Shown piece after piece: positions 36,723-50,045 of a stretch of 64,000 nt of DNA. The notes under the pieces were generated by a model. That model ran no database searches. It was not told the origin of the DNA and worked only from the letters and a program-made list of their open reading frames with translations. The position numbers and the translations under genes are program-made. The DNA is taken from contig QAIB01000008.1 in the NCBI GenBank assembly GCA_030418545.1, positions 149,668 to 213,667 on the forward strand, read 5' to 3'. The DNA comes from Xenophilus aerolatus. Lineage in GTDB: Bacteria > Pseudomonadota > Gammaproteobacteria > Burkholderiales > Burkholderiaceae_C. Numbering within the stretch: the stretch's first letter is position 1; each line of letters begins with the position of its first letter.

Positions 36723-37499
36723 TCAGGCGTCGAGCCAGCAGCTGCCTTCGGCTGCGTTAGCGGTCAGCACGTCCTCGGGCTGCGTGCCCAGCGCCTCCGC
36801 GAGCAGGGCCTTCGCCAGTTCCGGCCGGTTGTTCTGTTCGCTCAGGTGCGCCGCCAGCACGTGCCGCAGGCCCGCATGGTGCACGGCACGCGCGATCTCC
36901 GCCGCCGCCTGGTTGGACAGATGCCCGTAGTTGCCGCCGACGCGTCGCTTCAGGAAGGGCGGGTAGGACGACTGGGCGAGCAGCTCCGGGTCGTGGTTCG
37001 ACTCCAGCACCAGGGCCTGCAGCCCCTGCAGCCGCGTCATCACGTGCGCGCTGGCATGGCCCAGGTCGGTCAGCACGCCCAGCGTGCGGGCGCCGTCGGT
37101 GCAGCGCAGCTGCAGCGGCTCGCGGGCGTCGTGCGGCACGGTGAAGGGCGTGAGCATCAGGTCGCCCACCACGATGTCCTGGCCGTCGCGTGCGAACTGC
37201 AGGCGACCCGCGTAGTCGGGTGCGCCCGTGGCCAGCCAAGTGCCCTCGCTCATCCAGACGGCCGCCCCGTGCTTGCGCGAGAACGCGTGCGCGCAGCCGA
37301 TGTGGTCGCTGTGCTCGTGCGTGATGAAGACGGCGTCGATGTCTGAGGGCGCCACGCCGGCGCGCACCAGTCGCGCGTCGAGCTGACGAATCCCGAAGCC
37401 GCAGTCGACGAGCAGCCGCGACACCCGGCCGGCGCTGTGGACCTCGACCAGCGTCGCATTGCCGGTGCTGCCGCTGCCCAGGCTGCGAAAACGAAGCAT
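36723..37499 (-). CDS. MBL-fold metallohydrolase (YycJ-like)
   Basis: 258 residues. Metallo-beta-lactamase fold with the zinc motif THEHSDH (near residues 60-66), a later His in PHDAREP, Asp in LTDLGH, and a C-terminal His in LAAHLSEQNN. It opens with FRSLGSGSTGNATLV, typical of the YycJ/WalJ group, often annotated as ribonuclease Z-like or exonuclease-like. Substrate unknown. Preceded by bamC on the same strand but separated by a possible terminator. Confidence 0.9.
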   Translation of the reverse strand: MLRFRSLGSGSTGNATLVEVHSAGRVSRLLVDCGFGIRQLDARLVRAGVAPSDIDAVFITHEHSDHIGCAHAFSRKHGAAVWMSEGTWLATGAPDYAGRLQFARDGQDIVVGDLMLTPFTVPHDAREPLQLRCTDGARTLGVLTDLGHASAHVMTRLQGLQALVLESNHDPELLAQSSYPPFLKRRVGGNYGHLSNQAAAEIARAVHHAGLRHVLAAHLSEQNNRPELAKALLAEALGTQPEDVLTANAAEGSCWLDA

Positions 37500-37511
37500 G
37501 CGCGGTTCCTA

Positions 37512-37540
37512 CAAAGAAGAATGCCGGCAGCAGCCGGCAT
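37512..37540 (-). terminator. Possible intrinsic terminator after bamC
   Basis: Minus strand: 8-bp stem ATGCCGGC / GCCGGCAT with a 4-nt loop (37521-37540), followed by TTCTTCTTTG. The stem is GC-rich, the T tract interrupted. Confidence 0.5.
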
Positions 37541-37585
37541 CGCAGGCGGGCCGCACGGGCAGGGGGCCTGCCCGGCGGATATTCA

Positions 37586-38668
37586 TCACTTGAGGTCGTC
37601 GGCGATGACCTGGACGATGCGCTGCGCATTGGCCGAGGTCTCGGGACCGCCGGCTTCGTTGAGCACCGACACCGTGGTCGATTCGCCCTGGCTCTTGACC
37701 TGGACGCGGTACTTCGCGGGCTTCTCGGCGTCCCTGGAGCGGTTGAAGATCTTGCTGAAGAAGCCCGGCTCCTTGCGGTCCGGGTCGGGGGTGACGTAGC
37801 GCACGAAGTAGATGCCGGCGCTGCGGTCGCGGTCCTCGACGGTGAAGCCCGTGCGGTCGAGCGCCAGGCCGACGCGGCGCCAGGCGCGATCGAAACCTTC
37901 GCTGATCTGGACCACCGGCTGGCCGCCGACCGTGGCGACCTGGGCGGCGCGGGCCGAGGGCGGCGCCGAGGCCACGGCTGCCTTCGACTGCTCCTGCGTC
38001 ACGCCGAGCTTGACCATCAGGCGACGGAGGAATTCGGTCTCGAGTTCGGGATCGACCGGGCGCGGCTGCCAGTTGGTGAGTTCCTTGCGCTGGGTGGTGT
38101 AGACCTCGACCATGCCGCGGTGGCTGATGTAGATCTCGGTGCCGTTGGGGCTGCGCTCCATGCGGGTGCGGAAGCGGTCGAGTTCGCCGGTGGAATAGGC
38201 GCTGTCGATCAGCTTGCCCAGCGAGCTGCGGATGATGTCCTGCGGGATCTTGGCGCGGTTCTCAGCCCAGTCCGTTTCCATGATGCCGAGATTGCGCTGC
38301 TCCATCGTCAGCAGGAAGCCGTTCTCGAGCCAGAAGTCACGCACGGTGTCCCACAGCTGCTCGGGCGGGCGGTTGACCACGATCCAGCGCTCCTGGCCCG
38401 CGCGCTCCATGCGCACGTCGCCCAGGCTGGCCACGGCCGTCGGAATGGTGGGCGCGTTGGCGCGGCCGGCCTCGAAGGCGTTGGCGGAGACGGCGCCGCC
38501 CGGGATGGCGTAGCGGTTCTCGCGCGAGAGCTGGGTCAGGTCCGGCGGCACTTCCAGCGTCGGGGCCTTGCCCGCGCTCTTGTATTCGATCTTGTCGCTT
38601 TCCAGGACAGAGCAGGCGGCCAGGCTGGCCACCAGGGCCAGCAGAACGAGTCGCGTACAGGTTTTCAA
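37586..38668 (-). CDS. bamC: Outer membrane assembly lipoprotein BamC
   Basis: 360 residues. Signal peptide and lipobox SLAAC (Cys19), so anchored in the outer membrane; part of the BAM complex that inserts beta-barrel proteins. The unstructured N-terminus (YKSAGKAPTLEVPPDL) that contacts BamD is conserved, and two helix-grip domains follow (around residues 100-210 and 235-350). The gene order dapA-bamC is shared with E. coli. Confidence 0.95.
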   Translation of the reverse strand: MKTCTRLVLLALVASLAACSVLESDKIEYKSAGKAPTLEVPPDLTQLSRENRYAIPGGAVSANAFEAGRANAPTIPTAVASLGDVRMERAGQERWIVVNRPPEQLWDTVRDFWLENGFLLTMEQRNLGIMETDWAENRAKIPQDIIRSSLGKLIDSAYSTGELDRFRTRMERSPNGTEIYISHRGMVEVYTTQRKELTNWQPRPVDPELETEFLRRLMVKLGVTQEQSKAAVASAPPSARAAQVATVGGQPVVQISEGFDRAWRRVGLALDRTGFTVEDRDRSAGIYFVRYVTPDPDRKEPGFFSKIFNRSRDAEKPAKYRVQVKSQGESTTVSVLNEAGGPETSANAQRIVQVIADDLK

Positions 38669-38776
38669 CGTAGTCTTCCTTCAGCGGAATGGGAGTCGGT
38701 CGGTCGGGAGAACGGGCGCGCCCGCGTGTTCTGAGTGCTCCGGCGGCCAAAGGTTGCCAGCCGAAAGCGGAGAAAT

Positions 38777-39667
38777 TCAGTCGCCGATGAGCCCGCAGGC
38801 GCGCAGCGCAGCCTCCACGACGGGGCGGTTGCCCTCGGCGAGTTCGGTCAGGGGCATGCGCAGCGCGCCGCCCATGCGGCCCATGCGTTGCAAGGCCCAC
38901 TTGACCGGAATCGGATTGGGTTCGACGAAGAGGTGGCGGTGCAGCGGCATCAGCGCGAGCTGGATCTGCATGGCCTTGCGCGCATCGCCGGCAATGGCCG
39001 CCACGCACAGCTCGTGCATCTGGCGCGGCGCGACGTTGGCCGTGACGCTGATGTTGCCCTGGCCGCCGCACAGCATGAGGGCCACGGCCGTGGGGTCGTC
39101 GCCCGAATAGATGGCGAAGCCCTGAGGCGCTTCCTTGATGAGCCACTGGGCCCGTTCGATGTTGCCCGTGGCTTCCTTGATGCCGACGATGCCCGGCACC
39201 TGGGCCAGGCGCAGCACGGTGTCGTGCGCCATATCGGCGACCGTGCGGCCCGGCACGTTGTACAGCACCATCGGCAGGTCGCCGGTGGCTTCGGCGATGG
39301 CCTTGAAGTGCCGGTACTGGCCCTCTTGCGTCGGCTTGTTGTAGTAGGGGACGACCTGCAGCTGCGAGTCGGCGCCCACATCCTTGGCGTAGCGGGCCAG
39401 CTCGATGGCTTCCTTGGTCGAGTTGGCGCCGCAGCCGGCCATCACGGGCACGCGGCCCGCCGCCTGTTCGACCGTGACGCGGATGATCTCGCAATGCTCC
39501 TCGACGTCCACGGTGGGCGATTCGCCCGTGGTGCCGACGACGCCCAGGCAGTCCGTGCCTTCGGCAATGTGCCAGTCGATGAGCCGCCGCAGCGCGGGGT
39601 AGTCGACGCTGCCGTCTTCGTGCATCGGCGTGACGAGCGCGACGATGCTGCCAGTCAGTTGCTCCAA
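38777..39667 (-). CDS. dapA: 4-hydroxy-tetrahydrodipicolinate synthase
   Basis: 296 residues; condenses pyruvate with aspartate semialdehyde in lysine and diaminopimelate synthesis. The Schiff-base Lys is in [11 protein letters not shown] (about residue 167) and the catalytic Tyr in [19 protein letters not shown] is the conserved N-terminal motif. Followed after 108 bp by bamC. Confidence 0.97.
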   Translation of the reverse strand: MEQLTGSIVALVTPMHEDGSVDYPALRRLIDWHIAEGTDCLGVVGTTGESPTVDVEEHCEIIRVTVEQAAGRVPVMAGCGANSTKEAIELARYAKDVGADSQLQVVPYYNKPTQEGQYRHFKAIAEATGDLPMVLYNVPGRTVADMAHDTVLRLAQVPGIVGIKEATGNIERAQWLIKEAPQGFAIYSGDDPTAVALMLCGGQGNISVTANVAPRQMHELCVAAIAGDARKAMQIQLALMPLHRHLFVEPNPIPVKWALQRMGRMGGALRMPLTELAEGNRPVVEAALRACGLIGD

Positions 39668-39703
39668 GGAGGTCTCTTTGTCGGTAGAAGGTAAACCGGC
39701 ATT

Positions 39704-40312
39704 CTACTGAGGCGCGCAGGCCGGCCCCAGCGGGTACCTCGGGGGTGTTCCCGTAGGCGCGGCGGCGGGTCGCGCGGCGGCGATGCGCTGGACGAAGCGG
39801 GGCGCAGGCACGTCCATAAAACCATCTTCGTAGGCCACCACGCGCAGGCCGGCGCTGTTCGACAACGCGAGCAATTCACCCGGCGCCAGCAGGAACTCCG
39901 GGCGGGACGGCCGTCCGACGCTTTCGTTGCCCTGCGCGAAGGTCTCGTAGAGCAGCACACCGCCGGGCGCGACGGCCCCGGCGATGTCTGCCAGGCGAGG
40001 GCGCCAGAGGTAGTTGGTGACCAGAACAGCGTCGAAGGTACGACCGGGCAATGGCCAGGGGCCGTTCTCGATGTCCGCCTGAACGACTTCCGCCCCGGCC
40101 GCGGCCAGGGGCGCGAGACTGGCCAGCGCGGCCCCGTCGCGGTCGATCCCCGTGACGCGGTGACCGCGCGAATGCAACCAATACATGTGGCGGCCCGGGC
40201 CGCAAGCGACGTCGAGTACCCGACCGCCGGGCGCAAGCAACCGTTCCCAGCGCAGCAGCCACGGCGAGGGCGCAAACAATGGCTGCGGCGGCTGTACCAG
40301 CGGCAGGCTCAT
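39704..40312 (-). CDS. Class I SAM-dependent methyltransferase
   Basis: 202 residues from ATG 40312; this start overlaps the upstream stop as ATGA (an in-frame ATG at 40321 would add three residues). Motif I is VLDVACGPGRHMYWL, and the fold continues with GIDRDGAALASL and FDAVLVTNYL. It is TehB/UbiE-like in outline; substrate unknown. Probably in one message with the small membrane gene and the MFS transporter upstream. Confidence 0.85.
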   Translation of the reverse strand: MSLPLVQPPQPLFAPSPWLLRWERLLAPGGRVLDVACGPGRHMYWLHSRGHRVTGIDRDGAALASLAPLAAAGAEVVQADIENGPWPLPGRTFDAVLVTNYLWRPRLADIAGAVAPGGVLLYETFAQGNESVGRPSRPEFLLAPGELLALSNSAGLRVVAYEDGFMDVPAPRFVQRIAAARPAAAPTGTPPRYPLGPACAPQ

Positions 40313-40491
40313 CCGAAACATGCCCAGATCATGTCCCCTAGCATCCGGAGGAACTCCGGCTGGCGATACAGGGTGAAGACGCCGCCCAGGACGGCGGCCG
40401 CCAGCGCGACGGGGAGCCAGACGGTTCGTCTGGCGCGTCGTTCACCTTGGGGCGGGGCGGATGGCGCGGCGCTCACGGCGGGTGCCCTCAT
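40309..40491 (-). CDS. Small single-pass membrane protein
   Basis: 60 residues: a basic, Ala/Pro-rich N-terminus, one membrane helix (TVWLPVALAAAVLGGVFTLY) and a short C-terminus. ATGA overlaps join it to the MFS gene before it (40488-40491) and to the methyltransferase after it (40309-40312), which supports it being a real translated gene. Family not recognised. Confidence 0.7.
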   Translation of the reverse strand: MRAPAVSAAPSAPPQGERRARRTVWLPVALAAAVLGGVFTLYRQPEFLRMLGDMIWACFG

Positions 40492-41699
40492 GCCGGCTGC
40501 GCCGCCCCGCGCGGGATGGCGCCTTCCTTGACAGGGAGGTTCACCAGCGCCGCGAAGATGCCCAGGCCGATCGCGATGTACCAGACGACGTCGTAGCTGC
40601 CGGTGCGGTCGTACAGGTAGCCGCCCAGCCACACGCCCAGGAAGGAGCCGACCTGGTGGCTGAGGAACGCAAAGCCCCCCAGCATCGACAGGTGGGCCAC
40701 GCCGAAGATCTGCGCAATGATCGCGTTGGTCGGTGGCACGGTGGACAGCCACAGCGCCCCGATCACCGCCGCGAAGACGTACACCGACCACGGCGTCAGC
40801 GGCACCAGCAGGAAGACGGTGATGGCCACCGCCCGGCCGAAGTAGATGAAGGCCAGGATCTTGCGCTTGGCCAGGCGCTGCCCCAGCGAGCCCGCGATGT
40901 AGGTGCCGATGACGTTGAACAGGCCGATCAGCGCCAGCGCGTAGCCGGCCACCTGGGGCGACAGGCCGTGGTCCTTGAGGTAGCTGGGCATGTGCACGCC
41001 GATGAACACCACCTGGAAGCCGCAGACGAAGTAGCCGGCCATCAGCAGCACGAAGCTCGGATAGCGAAACGCCTCCACCACGGCCTGGGCGATGGTCTGC
41101 TCGCGCCGCGCGGCCCCGGCGCCGCGCTGCGGCTCGCGCAGGCCGAAGGCCAGAGGCACGATCATCAGCACCACCACGGCGAGCGCCAGCAGGGCGTTGT
41201 GCCAGCCCAGGTGCAGGATCAACTGGCCTTCCACGGGCACCATGAAGAACTGGCCGAAGGAGCCGGCCGCCGCCGTCACGCCCATGGCCCAGGAGCGGCG
41301 CTCCGCGGGCAGTTGCCGGCCGATCACGCCGTAGACCACGGCGTAGGTGGTGCCCGCCTGCGCCATGCCGATCAGCACGCCGGCCGTGAGCGCGAAGAGT
41401 GTCGGGGTCGGCGACAGCGCCATCCCGGCCAGGCCGAGTGCGTAGCAGACGGCGCCCATCAGCAGCACCCGGAAGGCGCCGAGCTTGTCGGCCAGCATGC
41501 CGGCGAACACACCGGCCACGCCCCAGGCCAGGTTCTGGATCGCGATGGCCAGCGAGAAGGTCTGGCGCGTCCAGCCCTGTTCCTGGGTGATCGGCTGCAG
41601 CCACAGGCCGAAGCCGTGTCGGATGCCCATCGAGAGGGTGACGACCAGGGCGCCGCACAGGAGGACCTGGCGCATCGACAGGGGGGCGGGAGCGGACAT
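40488..41699 (-). CDS. MFS transporter
   Basis: 403 residues with about 12 membrane helices. MFS motif A-like sequence follows helix 2 (GMLADKLGAFRVLL), and GYFVCGFQVVFIGVHMPSYL is typical of the oxalate/formate and monocarboxylate-like MFS group. ATG 41699 is chosen because it gives the family N-terminus (SMRQVLLCGALVVTLSMG); no clear ribosome site is seen. Substrate not predictable beyond a small organic anion. Confidence 0.88.
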   Translation of the reverse strand: MSAPAPLSMRQVLLCGALVVTLSMGIRHGFGLWLQPITQEQGWTRQTFSLAIAIQNLAWGVAGVFAGMLADKLGAFRVLLMGAVCYALGLAGMALSPTPTLFALTAGVLIGMAQAGTTYAVVYGVIGRQLPAERRSWAMGVTAAAGSFGQFFMVPVEGQLILHLGWHNALLALAVVVLMIVPLAFGLREPQRGAGAARREQTIAQAVVEAFRYPSFVLLMAGYFVCGFQVVFIGVHMPSYLKDHGLSPQVAGYALALIGLFNVIGTYIAGSLGQRLAKRKILAFIYFGRAVAITVFLLVPLTPWSVYVFAAVIGALWLSTVPPTNAIIAQIFGVAHLSMLGGFAFLSHQVGSFLGVWLGGYLYDRTGSYDVVWYIAIGLGIFAALVNLPVKEGAIPRGAAQPA

Positions 41700-41797
41700 G
41701 GGAGGGAGGTGTCTCTGGAGTTCTGGCGCGCCCGGGCGGCGGCCGCGCGATTGTCCGTGCTTTGCGTTCGCCGCGCTGCGCCGGGGAGACAGCGAGT

Positions 41798-41866
41798 GCG
41801 ATCGGCCCGCAGCGCCCGCCAGCCGGGCGCCCTCGCCGAAGTCGTAACGAACGTGACGATTTCGTG
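41798..41866 (+). repeat. Dispersed 69-bp repeat, copy 1
   Basis: ATCGGCCCGCAGCGCCCGCC hairpin followed by AAGTCGTAACGAACGTGACG. It aligns over about 69 bp with 62606-62670. It lies between the MFS gene and parE. Confidence 0.75.
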
Positions 41867-41932
41867 CATTCCGGCGCATCGGCTTCGGCGAGAGGGCTGG
41901 ATGGGCATCCAGTGTTTGCGCAGCCGGCTGAC

Positions 41933-41938
41933 TACAAT
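41933..41938 (+). promoter_or_regulatory. -10-like TACAAT directly before parE
   Basis: Ends 8 nt before ATG 41947, with no Shine-Dalgarno between. A near-leaderless transcript is inferred. No good -35 is seen. Confidence 0.45.
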
Positions 41939-41946
41939 CCGCCGCC

Positions 41947-43923
<1,977 letters not shown>

Positions 43924-44003
43924 GCCGGCGGGCCGCTGAGGCCGCTGTCACCGGGCCAGGGCGTCGGGCCGCTGCGAGCGGCGACGCCGGCCCTTTCTTC
44001 GCG

Positions 44004-44876
44004 ATGAAACCGTTCGCTTTTCGGCGTGTGTTGGCTGCCTTCCTGCTGCTGCTCGGCATGCAGCAGGGCGTGCGCGCGTCCGACATCTACGGCTACGTCG
44101 ACGAGCGCGGCGTCGCGCATTTCGCCGCCGAGAAGCTCGACGCGCGCTACCAGCTCTTCTTCAAGGGCGGCCAGAGCTTCGACACCGCCGACGGCCTCGG
44201 GCTCGGGCGCGCGCTGCCGGGCGGCGGCCAGTTGCCGCCGGCCTCGCAGACGCTGCTGGCGCTGTTCGAGAAGTCCTCGGCCTACAAGCCCGCCAAGGCC
44301 GCGCTGCAGGAAGCGTCGAAGCGCCACGGCATCGACTACGAGCTGCTGCAGGCGCTGGTGGCCACCGAATCGGGCTTCGACGCCCAGGCGGTCTCGCCCA
44401 AGGGGGCGATCGGCCTCATGCAGCTCATGCCGGCCACCGCGCAGCGCTATGGCGTGCAGGCCGACCGCAAGCGCACGCTCGAATCGAAGCTCTACGACCC
44501 GCGCATCAACATCGCGGCCGGCAGCCGCTACCTGCGCGACCTGATCGCGATGTTCGAAGGCCGGCTCGAGCTGGCCCTGGCGGCCTACAACGCCGGCGAG
44601 GGCGCCGTGCAGCGCGCCGGCAACAAGATCCCCAACTACCGCGAGACGCAGAACTACGTGCGCACCGTGCTGCAGATCTACGCCTACCTCAAGCCCGGCG
44701 CCACCACCGGCGGCCGCCGCGGCGGCGGCAAGGTGCCGGGGCGCATCCGCATGGAACTGCCCGGTGCATCCGCGGGCGTGGCCGGCGGCGCCGTGGGGCG
44801 TGGCAACGTGCCCGCCGACAATGCCCTTCCGCTGCCCGAGAGCTCGCTGGGCAGCACGCGGCTGCGCTCGGACTGA
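44004..44876 (+). CDS. Lytic transglycosylase (SLT family) with DUF4124 N-terminus
   Basis: 290 residues. Signal peptide (MKPFAFRRVLAAFLLLLGMQ, cleaved near Ala25), a short DUF4124-type domain (DIYGYVDERGVAHF), then a goose-lysozyme-like SLT domain. The catalytic Glu is in ALVATESGFDAQAVS, with GLMQLMPATAQRYG and AYNAGEGAV conserved. It cleaves peptidoglycan with 1,6-anhydro products in the periplasm. The Gly/Arg-rich C-terminus looks disordered. It lies between parE and parC. Confidence 0.93.
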   Translation: MKPFAFRRVLAAFLLLLGMQQGVRASDIYGYVDERGVAHFAAEKLDARYQLFFKGGQSFDTADGLGLGRALPGGGQLPPASQTLLALFEKSSAYKPAKAALQEASKRHGIDYELLQALVATESGFDAQAVSPKGAIGLMQLMPATAQRYGVQADRKRTLESKLYDPRINIAAGSRYLRDLIAMFEGRLELALAAYNAGEGAVQRAGNKIPNYRETQNYVRTVLQIYAYLKPGATTGGRRGGGKVPGRIRMELPGASAGVAGGAVGRGNVPADNALPLPESSLGSTRLRSD

Positions 44877-44912
44877 TGCGCGGCCCTTCGACATTCCAGT
44901 GACCGACCGACG

Positions 44913-47293
<2,381 letters not shown>

Positions 47294-47294
<1 letters not shown>

Positions 47295-47485
47295 TGGGCG
47301 GCATCGACTTCAGTGCACTGGGGCTGCTGATCGGCGGCCTGGGCGGCGTGTTCAGCTTCTGGATCGGCCGCAGGCTGCGGCAGAAGCGCCTGGACAAGCG
47401 TCGCGAGCGCGACCGCGCCGCCACGCTCGCCAGCGAGAGCCGGCAGGCCCGGCGCGCACGCGAGCGGCGCGAGCACGGCAAGTGA
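47294..47485 (+). CDS. Small membrane protein after parC
   Basis: 63 residues: one N-terminal hydrophobic helix ([18 protein letters not shown]) followed by a very basic, Arg-rich tail. The start overlaps the parC stop (TGATG). Similar short proteins are easily missed. Membrane-anchored basic tail; function unknown. Confidence 0.62.
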
Positions 47486-47587
47486 GGCGCCCGCGGCCGA
47501 GCCCGCCGTGGGCCTGACGGGCAGGTCGCTCCGCATCCGACGCGCATAAGGGGAAAGTCGTCACGCTGCGCGGGCCCGTGGGCAGGG

Positions 47588-47593
47588 CAGAAT
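47588..47593 (+). promoter_or_regulatory. -10-like CAGAAT before the diguanylate cyclase gene
   Basis: Nine nt before ATG 47603, with no ribosome site between. Third example of a -10-like hexamer placed for a leaderless message. Confidence 0.35.
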
Positions 47594-47602
47594 TCCCGCA
47601 CC

Positions 47603-48775
47603 ATGGGCAACATGCCGACCGTCATCGATCCGCGTTCCATCATCCTGCTGGCCGGGATCATGGGCGTCATCATGGCCGTCGTCGTGTTCTTCATGCGGCG
47701 CAGCTATCCGCGCAGCATCCGTGGCCTGCGCGAGTGGGCCTGGGCACCGCTCGTGGCCTTCGCCAGCACGATGCTCTTCTCCGCGCGCAGCGTGCTGCCC
47801 GACCTGATGACGGTGGTGCTCGCCAACATGGTCCTGTTCCAGGCCTGCATCCTGTACTACGCGGGCAGCCAGCAGTTCCTGCTCGGGCACAGCCGCACCG
47901 GCGGCTGGACGCTGGTGAACCTGGCGATGGGCGCGGTGCTTGCGTGGTTCACCCTCGTGCGGCCCGACTACGAGGCGCGGCTGCTGGTGGTGACGCTGCT
48001 GGTCACGCTGCTGTTCCTCAATCACGCCGGGCTCTACGTGCGCCACCGCGGCCGGGTGTTCGGCATGGGGCTGATGACGGGCCTGCTGCTCCTGCAGGCG
48101 CTGGTGGCGGGCCTGCGCTTCGTGTCGGCCGTGTTCGGCCTCGCCGGCAGCGACCTCATGGAAGCCACCTGGATCCAGTCGCTCTACATCACCATGTACT
48201 CGCTCACGGTGCTGCTGCTGAGCATCGCGGCCATTCTCATGGCGACGGACCGCGTGCACACCGAGTTCGAATACCTCGCCAGCCGCGACCCGCTCACTGG
48301 CGTGCTCAACCGCCGTGCGCTGCTCGATGCCTGCGAAGCCGAGGCGCGGCGGCTGGCACGCGCCGGCAGCCGCGGCCTGGCGCTGCTGATGATCGATGTG
48401 GACCACTTCAAGCGCATCAACGACCGCTTCGGGCACCAGCAGGGCGACGCCGTGCTGCGCGCGGCCGTGCAGCGCATGCAGGAGGCGACCGGCCAGGCGG
48501 GCGTGCTCGGTCGCTACGGCGGCGAGGAATTCGCGCTGCTGCTGCCCGGTGCCGACGCGCAGGCCGCACTCGACCACGCCGACCGCCTGCGCCATGCGGT
48601 GGCCGCGCCCTTCGAGTCCGGCTCGCCGCTGCAGCCGGTGGGCCCGGTGTCGGTGAGCATCGGGGTGGCCTCGGTGTCGACGCAGACCAGCGTCGACGCG
48701 CTCTTCGCCAGTGCCGACGCGGCGCTGTATCGCGCCAAGGCGCAGGGGCGCGACCGGGTGGTGGCCGCGGCCTGA
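47603..48775 (+). CDS. Membrane-bound diguanylate cyclase (GGDEF)
   Basis: 390 residues. About six N-terminal membrane helices (residues 12-205, a MASE-like sensor region not assigned to a named type) are followed by a GGDEF domain: DPLTGVLNRRAL, MIDVDHFKRINDRFG and the active site RYGGEEF. It makes cyclic di-GMP, so affects surface versus motile life. The RxxD inhibitory site normally five residues before GGEEF is not present. ATG 47612 is a possible alternative start. A strong terminator follows. Confidence 0.93.
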   Translation: MGNMPTVIDPRSIILLAGIMGVIMAVVVFFMRRSYPRSIRGLREWAWAPLVAFASTMLFSARSVLPDLMTVVLANMVLFQACILYYAGSQQFLLGHSRTGGWTLVNLAMGAVLAWFTLVRPDYEARLLVVTLLVTLLFLNHAGLYVRHRGRVFGMGLMTGLLLLQALVAGLRFVSAVFGLAGSDLMEATWIQSLYITMYSLTVLLLSIAAILMATDRVHTEFEYLASRDPLTGVLNRRALLDACEAEARRLARAGSRGLALLMIDVDHFKRINDRFGHQQGDAVLRAAVQRMQEATGQAGVLGRYGGEEFALLLPGADAQAALDHADRLRHAVAAPFESGSPLQPVGPVSVSIGVASVSTQTSVDALFASADAALYRAKAQGRDRVVAAA

Positions 48776-48850
48776 ATCGCTCGGGTCGCCCGCGCCGGCG
48801 GCCACGGCAGGCGGCCGGCGCGCGGCCGGCTGCCTCGCCTGACGGCCAAG

Positions 48851-48886
48851 GAGGCGGTGGGGTCGTGCAGACCCACCGCCTCTTTT
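48851..48886 (+). terminator. Strong rho-independent terminator
   Basis: Perfect 11-bp stem GAGGCGGTGGG (48851-48861) / CCCACCGCCTC (48872-48882) with a 10-nt loop and TTTT tail. It ends the diguanylate cyclase message. Confidence 0.92.
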
Positions 48887-48905
48887 CTTTTCGGGCCGGC
48901 GCGGC

Positions 48906-50045
48906 TCAGCGCAGGCCGCGCCACCACAGCTGGTTGCTGCGCGGCTGGCCGACGGTCAGCACCTCGCCGATGACCGGCGTGGCCAGCGCGATGTTCTTCT
49001 GCTGCGCCAGCGCGGACAGGCGGTCCAGCGGGTCCTGCCAGGTGTGGAAGGCGAGGTCGAAGGTGCTGTTGTGCACGCCGTACAGCACCTTGCCCCGCAC
49101 GTCCTGGAAGGCCTGCACCGTCTCCTCGGGCGTCATGTGCACCATGGGCCAGTAGGCGTCGTAGGCGCCGTTCTCCATCAGCGCGAGGTCCATGCCGCCG
49201 AAGCGCTCGCCGATCTGGCGGAAGCCGCCGAAGTAGCCCGAATCGCCGCTGTAGAAGATGCGCTGTCCGCCGCTCTCGAGCACCCACGACGACCACAGCG
49301 TGCGGTCGCGGTCGTTGAGGCTGCGGCCCGAGAAGTGCTGCGACGGCGTGGCCGTGAGCTGTACGCCGGCGTGCGCGGCCGACTGCCACCAGTCGAACTC
49401 GGCGATGCGCTCGGCGGCCACGCCCATGTCCTTCAGCCGCGCCCCCACGCCCAGCGGCACGAAGTAGCGCTGCACCTTGCCGTTGAGGTACTCGATGGTC
49501 GGCACGTCGAGGTGGTCGTAGTGGTCGTGCGAGAGCACCAGTCCCTCGATCGGCGGCAGGTCCTCCAGCTTCAACGGCGTGGGATGGAAGCGCTTCGGCC
49601 CGACGAAGCTGAAGGGCGACACCCGTTCGCCGAACACCGGGTCGATGAGCCAGTAACGCCCCTGCAGCTTGAGCAGGTGCGAGGAGTGGCCCAGGCGGAT
49701 CACGTGGTTGCCATCGGCAGGCAGCGCATCGAGCTGGGCACGCGTCACGGCCTTCACGGGAATCGCGTCCACCGGCACCGTGCCGGTCTTGGTGCTGAAG
49801 AAGAAGCGCGACCAGATGCGCCATGCGCTCTGCGTGGGCTTGGCGTCGGGGTTCGGCAGGTTGTGGAAGCGCCGGTCTTCGGCCCGGTACTGCGGCGATT
49901 GCTCGTAACGCGTGACCTGGTCGTCCGCCTGTCCCGTGGCGCAGCCGCCGGCGGCGCAGGCCGCGGCCAGCATCCAGCCGCTGCGCAGGCGGCGAAAAGG
50001 GGTACGGCTCGGGGCCGGGGCAGGGGGCGTGGGGGCAGCGGTCAT
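48906..50045 (-). CDS. MBL-fold hydrolase with lipoprotein-like N-terminus (NAPE-PLD/UlaG-like)
   Basis: 379 residues from ATG 50045. A Pro-rich start is followed by a hydrophobic segment ending AAGGC, a possible lipobox. The catalytic part has LGHSSHLLKLQGRYWLIDPV and the zinc motif LSHDHYDHLD, then SQHFSGRS and SGDSGYF, typical of the NAPE-hydrolysing phospholipase D-like branch of MBL enzymes. Probably anchored in the envelope with a lipid or lactone substrate; this is inference. Confidence 0.87.
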   Translation of the reverse strand: MTAAPTPPAPAPSRTPFRRLRSGWMLAAACAAGGCATGQADDQVTRYEQSPQYRAEDRRFHNLPNPDAKPTQSAWRIWSRFFFSTKTGTVPVDAIPVKAVTRAQLDALPADGNHVIRLGHSSHLLKLQGRYWLIDPVFGERVSPFSFVGPKRFHPTPLKLEDLPPIEGLVLSHDHYDHLDVPTIEYLNGKVQRYFVPLGVGARLKDMGVAAERIAEFDWWQSAAHAGVQLTATPSQHFSGRSLNDRDRTLWSSWVLESGGQRIFYSGDSGYFGGFRQIGERFGGMDLALMENGAYDAYWPMVHMTPEETVQAFQDVRGKVLYGVHNSTFDLAFHTWQDPLDRLSALAQQKNIALATPVIGEVLTVGQPRSNQLWWRGLR

